Below, piece after piece: positions 55,054-61,371 of a stretch of DNA of 64,000 nt (positions within the stretch are counted from its first letter, which is position 1; each line of letters opens with the position of its first letter). A program made the translations under genes and the position numbers. Below the pieces are notes generated by a model. It had not been told where the DNA came from. It worked only from the letters and a program-made list of their open reading frames with translations, and made no database searches. This DNA comes from JABDEZ01 sp965276955 (GTDB lineage: Bacteria; Bacteroidota; Bacteroidia; Chitinophagales; Chitinophagaceae), in NCBI GenBank assembly GCA_965276955.1, contig CBDIBP010000007.1, forward strand, positions 124,001-188,000, read 5' to 3'.

Positions 55054-56382
55054 ATGAGCACGATGACTCGTTCGAACATTGATCTGAACCTGCCCTACAA
55101 AGTAAAAGACATCAGCCTGGCTGAATGGGGACGTAAGGAAATTACTTTAGCAGAAGCTGAAATGCCGGGACTTATGTCCATCCGTGCTGAATATGGCCCG
55201 AGCCAGCCACTGAAAGGCGCTCGAATAGCAGGCTGCCTGCACATGACCATACAGACCGCTGTACTGATAGAAACACTGATAGCCCTGGGCGCTGAAGTAC
55301 GCTGGAGCTCTTGCAATATATTCTCTACACAAGACCACGCTGCAGCAGCGATAGCAGCAGCTGGCATAGGCGTTTTTGCATGGAAAGGACAAACACAGGC
55401 TGAGGCTGATTGGTGCATTGAGCAAACGCTGTTCTTTGGTGGGGCTGATCGCCCGCTGAATATGATATTGGACGATGGTGGCGACCTGACCAACATAGTA
55501 TTTGACAACTATACAGAACTGGTACAGCACATAAAGGGCCTGAGCGAAGAAACAACTACCGGCGTACACCGCCTGTACGAGCGTATGGAAAAAGGCACAT
55601 TGCCTATCCCTGCCATCAACGTGAACGACTCTGTTACCAAATCTAAATTTGACAACAAGTACGGTTGCAAAGAAAGCCTGGTAGATTCTATACGCCGCGC
55701 TACCGATGTGATGATGGCTGGTAAAGTAGCTGTTGTAGGTGGTTATGGCGATGTGGGTAAAGGCTCAGCAGAAAGCTTGCGTGGTGCCGGTGCCCGCGTT
55801 ATAGTTACTGAAATAGACCCTATATGCGCCCTGCAGGCTGCTATGGACGGTTTTGAAGTAAAGAAGATGATAGATGCAGTAAAAGAAGCAGACATCATTG
55901 TTACCGCTTCAGGTTGCCGCGATCTGATAACAGAAGCGCACTTCCGCCTGATGAAGGACAAGGCTATTGTTTGTAATATAGGCCACTTTGATATTGAAAT
56001 AGATATGGCTTGGCTGAACAACACTTATGGTCAAACTAAAGATACTATCAAACCACAGGTTGACCTATATACAATAGACAACAAACAAGTGATAGTACTT
56101 GCAGAAGGCCGCCTGGTGAACCTGGGTTGTGCTACAGGCCACCCGAGCTTTGTAATGAGCAACTCTTTCAGCAACCAGACACTGGCACAGATAGAACTTT
56201 GGCTGCACAGCGAAAAGTACGAGAACAAAGTTTATGTACTGCCTAAGCACCTTGACGAAAAAGTAGCCCGCCTGCACCTTGCCAAAATAGGTGTGGTACT
56301 GGATGAACTTACAGATGCACAAAGCGAATACCTGGGCATACCTAAGAGTGGTCCTTACAAAACTGATCTGTATCGCTATTAG
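55054..56382 (+). CDS. ahcY: Adenosylhomocysteinase
   Basis: Hydrolyses S-adenosylhomocysteine to adenosine and homocysteine with a tightly bound NAD, clearing the product of methylation. The 442-residue protein has the GCLHMTIQTAVLIETL substrate block (about 61-76), the SCNIFSTQDHAAAAIA block, the NAD motif GGYGDVGKGSAESLRGAGARV, and C-terminal HPSFVMSNSFSNQ and a final SGPYKTDLYRY typical of the family. It ends at a strong hairpin shared with the convergent aldo/keto reductase. Confidence 0.97.
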   Translation: MSTMTRSNIDLNLPYKVKDISLAEWGRKEITLAEAEMPGLMSIRAEYGPSQPLKGARIAGCLHMTIQTAVLIETLIALGAEVRWSSCNIFSTQDHAAAAIAAAGIGVFAWKGQTQAEADWCIEQTLFFGGADRPLNMILDDGGDLTNIVFDNYTELVQHIKGLSEETTTGVHRLYERMEKGTLPIPAINVNDSVTKSKFDNKYGCKESLVDSIRRATDVMMAGKVAVVGGYGDVGKGSAESLRGAGARVIVTEIDPICALQAAMDGFEVKKMIDAVKEADIIVTASGCRDLITEAHFRLMKDKAIVCNIGHFDIEIDMAWLNNTYGQTKDTIKPQVDLYTIDNKQVIVLAEGRLVNLGCATGHPSFVMSNSFSNQTLAQIELWLHSEKYENKVYVLPKHLDEKVARLHLAKIGVVLDELTDAQSEYLGIPKSGPYKTDLYRY

Positions 56383-56402
56383 TAGTGAACGAAGTATATT
56401 TT

Positions 56403-56434
56403 AAAAGCGTCCCGCCCTGTGCGGGACGCTTTTA
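56403..56434. terminator. Bidirectional terminator
   Basis: A perfect 13-bp stem AAAAGCGTCCCGC (56403-56415) with GCGGGACGCTTTT (56421-56433) and a 5-base loop; A/T outer ends act as U-tracts both ways. It lies between the converging ahcY and aldo/keto reductase genes. Confidence 0.85.
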
Positions 56435-56450
56435 CTTTACAGCCTGTCAG

Positions 56451-57293
56451 TTACCCCTTATCCAGCGCATCAAAGTCTTCATCACTCAATTGAAGGTCGG
56501 CGGCTGCGATGTTCTCCTGGAGGTGCTGTATGGACTTGGTGCCGGGGATGAGCAATATGTTGTGGGAGCGGCGCAGCAGCCAGGCCAATGCTACCTGGGC
56601 TACGGTAGCGCCGTGCTTCTTCGCTATGTCGCCTATCTTCTCTTCCATTTTGCCGGGGCCTGATGCCAGCGGGAACCAGGGGATGAATGCCATGCCGTTC
56701 TGCGCAGTATAGTCTACAAGTGCCTCCCACTTGCGCTCGCTGAGGTTGTAGTGGTTCTGTACCGATGCTATGGGCAGCACGGTGCGGGCACGTTCTACCA
56801 TATCTATATCCACTTCTGAGAGGCCTACGTGCTTTATCTTACCTGCTTTCACGGCATCCAGTACGGGTGCCAGTGTTTCTTCTACGGGCACTTTAGGGTC
56901 TACGCGGTGGAGCTGCCAAAGGGCTATTTGCTTCACGTTGAGGCGCTGGAGGCTGCCTTCTATGGCCTTGGCTATGTATTCAGGGTCGCCGTTGGGTGTC
57001 CATGCACCGGGGCCGGTGCGTACGAAACCGCCTTTTGTGGCTACTGTTATACCGTTATAGTCGTTGCCCAGGGCTTCGGCGAAAAGCACCTCGTTGGTAT
57101 GCGGGCCATAGGCATCCGCCGTGTCAATAAAGTTGACCCCGCTGGATACTGCGGTCTTAATTACTTTTTTTGCGTTCTCGCGGTCGGGGGCATCGCCCCA
57201 TACGCCGGGGCCGGTGAGCTGCATGCCACCGTAGCCTATGCGGTTGACGTTCAGGTCGCCGCCGATGGTAAATGTTAGTTTTGGAGTGCTCAT
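56451..57293 (-). CDS. Aldo/keto reductase
   Basis: A 280-residue NADPH-dependent oxidoreductase of the AKR superfamily (TIM barrel). The catalytic tetrad is visible: Asp57 and Tyr62 in FIDTADAYG, Lys87 in VATKGG and His129 in WQLHRVD. The C-terminal cofactor segment GTKSIQHLQENIAA is present. The start at 57293 (MSTPKLTF) is preferred to one 9 codons upstream with a Gln-rich tail. It is close to the YdbC-like branch, whose substrates are not known. It is more GC-rich than the genes that follow. Confidence 0.92.
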   Translation of the reverse strand: MSTPKLTFTIGGDLNVNRIGYGGMQLTGPGVWGDAPDRENAKKVIKTAVSSGVNFIDTADAYGPHTNEVLFAEALGNDYNGITVATKGGFVRTGPGAWTPNGDPEYIAKAIEGSLQRLNVKQIALWQLHRVDPKVPVEETLAPVLDAVKAGKIKHVGLSEVDIDMVERARTVLPIASVQNHYNLSERKWEALVDYTAQNGMAFIPWFPLASGPGKMEEKIGDIAKKHGATVAQVALAWLLRRSHNILLIPGTKSIQHLQENIAAADLQLSDEDFDALDKG

Positions 57294-57354
57294 GGTAGTA
57301 GTTTGTTGGTGCTGCTGCAAATTTCGTGCGCAGCTCTACTGAGCTAAAATTTCT

Positions 57355-57385
57355 CCCGCAATTCTGGGGGACAGGCGGTTGGGCG
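57355..57385. repeat. Short GC-rich repeat, copy 1 (GGGACAGGC element)
   Basis: CCCGCAATTCTGGGGGACAGGC recurs with one change in its core at 57968-57987 (CAATTCTGCGGGACAGGC), and a third form with an internal CCCGC/GCGGG hairpin lies at 58341-58371. All three end in GGGACAGGC in the same orientation within 1 kb. Confidence 0.45.
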
Positions 57386-57503
57386 TAAAAAAAATAAAAC
57401 CGGTAATTATTGGGAGTGGTGCGGGGTGAAAGCTTTGCTGGGCAATAGTTATGTGTTTATAGTTAATTTCTGGTATTACCGGAAAATTTCGGTACCTATA
57501 CCC
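57379..57503 (+). repeat. Long direct repeat, copy A
   Basis: A ~125-bp AT-rich segment that aligns at roughly 80% identity with 58220-58343, in the same orientation. Shared blocks include CGGTAATTATT, ATGCTGGG-like, AGTTATGTGTTTAT and GTTAATTTC. It includes a TTACCGGAAAATTTCGGTA inverted repeat near the right end. No coding potential is seen. Confidence 0.7.
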
Positions 57504-57559
57504 ACTTACACGCAGACCAATAAAACAGTTTGAACGAAGCCGTTGGTGTGATTTTTCGG

Positions 57560-57760
57560 CTACTCTACTTCTATGGGTTGTACAGTGAAGTCGTCAACTG
57601 TTAGTTGCGTGCCCTCAATGTCTAAAATGAGACCTACCATGTTCTCTTTCAATTGCCCGAACGTATCGGCAATCTCAATAATTACATTGTCGTTATGGTC
57701 GACATACCCACATACGGTGTTATTGTCTCCAGCCTCTGTTTTTAATATTACTTTCTCCAT
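57560..57760 (-). CDS. Small conserved-looking hypothetical protein
   Basis: A 66-residue acidic protein with no signal peptide (MEKVILKTEAGDNNTVCGYVD ... LTVDDFTVQPIEVE). Alternating hydrophobic residues suggest a small all-beta fold. It starts 2 bases after the stop of a 46-residue basic protein gene, so the pair is probably cotranslated. No family recognised. It lies between the two copies of the long direct repeat. Confidence 0.6.
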   Translation of the reverse strand: MEKVILKTEAGDNNTVCGYVDHNDNVIIEIADTFGQLKENMVGLILDIEGTQLTVDDFTVQPIEVE

Positions 57761-57762
57761 AA

Positions 57763-57903
57763 TTACGGCTTCTTTTTATCCTTGCTCTTGGCGTCCTTCA
57801 CAGCGGCTTTCATGATGTCCATGAACGAGCCGTTAACCTTTAGCGGTTGCTCCCGGGTGGTCTTTGCCTTTGGTTCTGTTTTTTTCTTCCCGGCTTTTGC
57901 CAT
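57763..57903 (-). CDS. 46-residue basic small protein
   Basis: Short reading frame from ATG at 57903 to TAA at 57763. The product is strongly basic at both ends (MAKAGKKKTEPKAK and DAKSKDKKKP) around a hydrophobic core NGSFMDIMKAAV. It has a perfect -7 box TACCTTTG (minus, 57916-57909) ending 5 bases before the ATG, and its stop is 2 bases from the start of the 66-residue gene. Good promoter, tight spacing and ordered composition support a real gene; the function is unknown, perhaps nucleic-acid binding. Confidence 0.55.
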   Translation of the reverse strand: MAKAGKKKTEPKAKTTREQPLKVNGSFMDIMKAAVKDAKSKDKKKP

Positions 57904-58219
57904 AATTACAAAGGTATTTTAATATTTTTTTTCTTTTTCTTTTTTGCTTGTCCAAAAAAAGAAACCTCACAATTCTGCGGGACAGGCAAAAAAAGGACAC
58001 TTTAAGATCAATTGCTCCGCTGATCTTAAAGCTGGCTCTACTGCGTGGGGTTACTCCGATGGGCGGGCGCTGGTTTGTGAGCGAACTATTGTCAACTCTG
58101 TACTGTTACTTGTCATCATTGCTTCGCTGTACCCACTGCTGGCGTCGACGCTCACAAAATGTGCCTGTGCAAGGGTTATGGTTCCGATCTTCAATTGAGC
58201 TATCTTTTAAAATTACCGA

Positions 58220-58343
58220 TTGGGTGGTAAAAAATAAAAACGGTAATTATTTTGGGCAGTGGGGGTTGAAAGACATGCTGGGTAGTAGTTATGTGTTTAT
58301 TGTTAATTTCTTGTATTACTGAATAATTTCCGGTTTTTACTCC
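58220..58343 (+). repeat. Long direct repeat, copy B
   Basis: Second copy of the ~125-bp repeat at 57379-57503, same orientation, about 840 bp away. Together the copies flank the two small minus-strand genes and the intervening spacer. The right end carries AATTTCCGGTTTTTA, part of a CCGGAAATT motif also seen at 6419-6448. Confidence 0.7.
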
Positions 58344-58587
58344 CGCCGGAAAAGCGGGACAGGCGCTGCCGGAAATTTGTGTGGACCTGGTCATTTAGCG
58401 GGCAATGGTTTGCAGGCTGTAATTGCGGATACAAGTTACGGTGCTGGTGCTTTGTGATAAAAAGAAGATATACACATTTCCACGGATGGAAATGTTTCAC
58501 GGGCGTTGCCAACGCCGGGCCGGGAACCCTCGTTAGAAAAGAGGATGAGTGTGGCTATTCGCAAGGCGGTAACAACGACAATCTGAA

Positions 58588-58641
58588 GATCGCTTTGCCA
58601 GTGAGGACGAAGTCAGAAAATAAGACTTCGCCCAGCGGTGG
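58588..58641. repeat. Hairpin repeat element D1
   Basis: The element contains CGAAGTC ... GACTTCG (58608-58630) within a ~44-base block that is 39/44 identical to element D2 at 59677-59729. It lies 14 bases past the stop of the minus-strand gene ending at 58655; D2 holds the same place, 12 bases past the stop of the next-but-one gene. Confidence 0.65.
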
Positions 58642-58654
58642 AGCATTTCAAAGG

Positions 58655-59211
58655 TCAATCGACATGATACCAACCCACATAATTTGAGCCATCGCCATTC
58701 ATTCTAAATTCACAGGTATTTGGGCCGTGTATGCCCTTGATGACCCCAGAGACCCTTTCGACAGGCCGAAAAGTTGTTGCTAAGTGGCCGCCTATCATTT
58801 CTATTTGGACAGCACAAGTGCCTATCCAATCATCACTGTCATGAAGTGTCAAAATCGACCCTAACACTCCAATTACCGTTCCTGCAGCCACGGCAAATGG
58901 ATTTGTAGTCGACGCTAAAAGCGCAGAAATCATCTGGGTGTATGGTTGAGACGTTCCACCATCTTCCTCCATTACAAAAACAACAAATTGGACATTTTCG
59001 CCCTCATTCAAATTAAATGAGGCTAATTGAACATTATAAATGCAATGATCGTTTCCGTTTCCGTCATATCCCAATGTCGGCCATCACCAGGAAGGCGATA
59101 GTTAAAGGTCCCACCGTTAGAGTGTTTCCCACCAATAAGAATGTAAACCTCATCCTGACCATTTTCTGTTGTCTTGTCACAGCAAAGACCGTTTAAATAA
59201 AATCTTGACAT
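58655..59211 (-). pseudogene. Frameshifted gene for a ~185-residue protein of unknown function (C2-like pattern)
   Basis: Two overlapping frames make one protein. The first (59211-59023) reads MSRFYLNGLCCDKTTENGQDEVYILIGGKHSNGG up to PGDGRHW; the second (from about 59074 to 58655) continues GYDGNGNDHCIYNVQLASFNLNEGENVQFVVFVMEEDGG. Adding one G to the GGG run at 59070-59072 joins them as RHWGYDGNGN. The body shows a beta-rich pattern with acidic loops (VMEEDGG, LHDSDDWIGTCAVQIEM) like C2-type calcium-binding folds. No family is certain. It is AT-rich relative to the genes before 57.3 kb, as are its two neighbours on the same strand. Confidence 0.55.
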
Positions 59212-59342
59212 ATTATATGTTTTTGCCGTTAATATAATTAATTTTTCAATTAGTTAGCATCCAATTTTTACTATTTGAGATAATTTATAGAGGTGCAATA
59301 AACTTCTCGATGTAGCGACTATTAAGCCAATATATGGCTTTA

Positions 59343-59606
59343 TTATTCTATGTATTCCACAAAATTATAAGTACCGCTCACCTCATTTACCGCACACCTC
59401 CTACCTACAATACCTGTTAAATTCCAAAGATGAGGGTTCACAATTTTAAACTCATACTTTTCGCTTAAGTCTATTTCAGAACCTTTATCATATACTTCTA
59501 TATCTCCAATGTTATTGTCAACATTTACTGATAATGTCATTTTCGACTTAACGGCTGGCACCATTGGTGAAAACTGGCATTTTGTTATTAAGCCTGTATA
59601 TTTCAT
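59343..59606 (-). CDS. Small hypothetical protein, AT-rich
   Basis: An 87-residue soluble protein (MKYTGLITKCQFSPM ... VSGTYNFVEYIE) with many beta-prone residues and one CxxxC-free Cys pair (C10, C73 approximately). No signal peptide and no family recognised. It sits between the frameshifted C2-like gene and the Abi-alpha gene on the same strand; the base composition is AT-rich like theirs. Confidence in its being a real gene is moderate. Confidence 0.5.
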   Translation of the reverse strand: MKYTGLITKCQFSPMVPAVKSKMTLSVNVDNNIGDIEVYDKGSEIDLSEKYEFKIVNPHLWNLTGIVGRRCAVNEVSGTYNFVEYIE

Positions 59607-59676
59607 AACATAAACGGGTCTGTTTTATCCCCTTATAAATAATATACAACTTTTATTTCAAATAAACAAGTTGGGA

Positions 59677-59729
59677 AGGTTGCTTTACTGGTGAGGACGA
59701 AGTTAGAAAATAAGACTTCGCTCAGTAGG
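59677..59729. repeat. Hairpin repeat element D2
   Basis: Copy of element D1, with CGAAGTT/GACTTCG arms (59698-59720). It lies 12 bases past the stop of the Abi-alpha gene, the same location relative to a gene end as D1. Confidence 0.65.
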
Positions 59730-59740
59730 GTAGGTTGAAA

Positions 59741-60496
59741 TTATTGTTTACTTTGTTTCATCTCACATATTTCCAAAAATTTCTCTCCGAGTTCTGTAAT
59801 TCTATATCCGTTATCGAACTGATATTCAGCCTTCAAGCTATGCCACCTTTCTCTATGTTCGTATTCCACTCCACCAGTAGTAAATTCATTTATATATATC
59901 TGTGGAGGAAGCAATCTAATTAAACCAAGCCGCTCTAAGTTAGAATATTCCCAAGCTTCTACACTAATACTAAACCCGCATTGTTCAATTTCAATAATCT
60001 CCTTTCTCAACTTTGAAACATTATATTCCCACGGTTTATCTTTTTGTATGTCCACTAGTATTTTTTGTTTTTCTAAAAGCGTGTGCTCTTGCGCTAATAA
60101 GTCTCTAAGGCCTTCATATTCTTCTGTTGATATTTGACTGAGTATATGTGGAAATATTTGGTTCTGCAAATTGGTATTTGTATCAGCCATGTTAGTAATC
60201 ATGTTTGCCCACTTATCCTGTAGTTTCTGATCTTCTTCAAGTGAAGCATTTTCTAATAATGGCACAAGTATTTTTATCGGTATTTCCTTTAGACTTATAT
60301 TATATCTTTCGACGTGTTGTCTAGCTTTAAGCAATATTTTTATCTGGTTCTTAAATCGCAAAAATTTTATTGGCTCCGATATTAACAAACCCAATTCTTC
60401 AACAGAGGGTCCTATAAGCTTACCTAAAAAATCTTTAGCTAAATCCAGTCCTTTATCAATAGTAGAAGATTTAATATTCAGTTCCTTATCGCCCAT
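59741..60496 (-). CDS. Abi-alpha family (DUF4393-like) protein, putative phage defence
   Basis: A 251-residue protein with the Abi-alpha pattern: an amphipathic N-terminal region GLDLAKDFLGKLIGPSVEELGLLISEPIKFLRFKNQIKILLKARQ, then KEIPIKILVPLLENASLEEDQKLQDKWANMITNMAD, and a C-terminal winged-helix-like segment ending LERLGLIRLLPP ... YRITELGEKFLEICE. Abi-alpha genes were named from abortive-infection loci; the mechanism is not known. It is AT-rich, stands alone between hypothetical genes and an XRE regulator, and is followed by hairpin element D2, which fits a transferred accessory gene. Confidence 0.8.
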   Translation of the reverse strand: MGDKELNIKSSTIDKGLDLAKDFLGKLIGPSVEELGLLISEPIKFLRFKNQIKILLKARQHVERYNISLKEIPIKILVPLLENASLEEDQKLQDKWANMITNMADTNTNLQNQIFPHILSQISTEEYEGLRDLLAQEHTLLEKQKILVDIQKDKPWEYNVSKLRKEIIEIEQCGFSISVEAWEYSNLERLGLIRLLPPQIYINEFTTGGVEYEHRERWHSLKAEYQFDNGYRITELGEKFLEICEMKQSKQ

Positions 60497-60723
60497 GTTA
60501 CAAGTTAATAAATAATATTATTGTTAGGTTGAGATGTAGATAGGTCAATTATCGTCCCCCTCTAAAAAAGTGACTATATTCTTTGGCATATATACTTTCA
60601 TTGTAAAATTATATATCACCAATACCTTTTCAAATAGCTAGCTTATTTCTGCCGCTTCAGTTAACCTTCTCAATTATAAATAACCAAATACTGACTTCAT
60701 TTATCTACACACTACTCTTTATT
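60497..60723. other. AT-rich intergenic region
   Basis: This 227-bp AT-rich gap lies between the Abi-alpha gene and the XRE regulator, both on the minus strand. No clear promoter, terminator or RNA gene was recognised. Confidence 0.4.
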
Positions 60724-60954
60724 TCAATCAACTGCAAATAGCTGTGACAATGTAGTATCTAATGCAGCTGCCAGCTTTACTATTGTGAAGAATTCAATAT
60801 TCTTTTGACCATTCTCTATACGACTAATCTCTGTTCTGTTTATCCCTGATCTTAATTCCAGATCAAGCTGAGAAAGCTTTTTATCTTCACGTAGGGCACG
60901 TAATTGCTTGCCAAATCTCTCTATCTCAACAGTATATCTTTTTTCGACGTCCAT
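60724..60954 (-). CDS. XRE-family helix-turn-helix regulator
   Basis: A 76-residue repressor-like protein that is almost entirely one HTH_3 domain (about residues 12-66: FGKQLRALREDKKLSQLDLELRSGINRTEISRIENGQKNIEFFTIVKLAAAL). No effector domain. A perfect 24-bp palindrome lies 45-68 bases upstream, overlapping its own -7-like box TTTATTTG and the likely promoter of the divergent small gene, so autoregulation of both is probable. It may belong to the accessory islet with the Abi-alpha gene. Confidence 0.92.
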   Translation of the reverse strand: MDVEKRYTVEIERFGKQLRALREDKKLSQLDLELRSGINRTEISRIENGQKNIEFFTIVKLAAALDTTLSQLFAVD

Positions 60955-60998
60955 TTTAGCAATTTCCAGAATGGAAAGTGGCTATTTCTCATTCAAAT

Positions 60999-61022
60999 AA
61001 AAGTGAGTTATAACTCACTTTT
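60999..61022. promoter_or_regulatory. Perfect 24-bp palindromic operator
   Basis: AAAAGTGAGTTA followed by its exact reverse complement TAACTCACTTTT, with no spacer, lies between the divergent XRE gene and the plus-strand small gene. It is the strongest operator-like palindrome in the window and the likely binding site of the XRE protein. Confidence 0.7.
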
Positions 61023-61057
61023 AGGTATATTTTCTATCTTCGTGGGCATTAAACGGT

Positions 61058-61294
61058 ATGTTTTTCACACTTAAGCCAACTACTATGTGGTTCCGGAAGA
61101 GAAAAAAGAAAGAATTAAGTATCTACCCGAGCTTTGCGTATCATGCGGGTGAGTTATCGGCCTACCTGGCCGGGATGCATTATTTTATCATAGCCCTTAA
61201 AGATGGGAAGGTTATTCGTCATCACCCAGAAAATTCACTGGATTTTCATGACTGGCTGATAGCGAATAAGGTGAGGGATATAAATGAGGTGTAG
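61058..61294 (+). CDS. Small hypothetical protein divergent from the XRE regulator
   Basis: A 78-residue product; a start at 61085 (MWFRKRKKKELSIYPSF, 69 residues) is equally possible and would remove an uncertain N-terminus. The N-terminus is highly basic, followed by a compact domain (GMHYFIIALKDGKVIRHHPENSLDFHDWLIANKVRDI). No family recognised. A near-match -7 box TATCTTCG (61033-61040) and the palindrome at 60999-61022 lie just upstream, so it is probably controlled by the XRE protein. Confidence 0.55.
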   Translation: MFFTLKPTTMWFRKRKKKELSIYPSFAYHAGELSAYLAGMHYFIIALKDGKVIRHHPENSLDFHDWLIANKVRDINEV

Positions 61295-61338
61295 GGGGTT
61301 CTCTCTCATTCGTGAGTGGAACCACCGGCCTTTGGCCA

Positions 61339-61366
61339 CCCCTCCTTGAAAAGGACGGGAACATGA
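61339..61366. repeat. Dispersed repeat, copy 2
   Basis: CCTCCTTGAAAAGGACGGGAA and the bases after it match the segment at 27874-27899. The copy lies 6 bases past the stop of ispG and includes a TCCTT/AAGGA hairpin; a GGCC-TTT-GGCC palindrome is adjacent (61328-61337). It may act as a transcription end or be a mobile repeat remnant. Confidence 0.45.
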
Positions 61367-61371
61367 GCTCT

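Larger units (their letters stand above)
57904..58654. other. 750-bp region without a supported gene
   Basis: The stretch holds the second GGGACAGGC element (57968-57987), copy B of the long direct repeat (58220-58343), the third GGGACAGGC element (58341-58371), several small hairpins (for example CATTTCCA/TGGAAATG at 58477-58496 and GGCGTT/AACGCC near 58502-58516) and hairpin element D1 (58588-58641). Plus-strand open frames of up to 124 codons cross it, but their composition is Cys/Trp-rich and irregular and they run through the repeats, so they are not called. It looks like a store of repeat remnants. Confidence 0.6.

Noticed and set aside
57948..58322. Plus-strand open frame of 124 codons
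   Set aside because: It runs through copy B of the direct repeat and has no start signal or ordered composition.
57379..58343. Long direct repeats as ends of an insertion sequence or composite element
   Set aside because: No transposase lies between them, the copies are direct and only about 80% alike, and no target duplication is visible; kept as a repeat family only.
58379..58687. Plus-strand open frame of 102 codons
   Set aside because: It crosses hairpin element D1 and a string of small inverted repeats, and is Cys/Trp-rich; it is repeat debris, not a gene.
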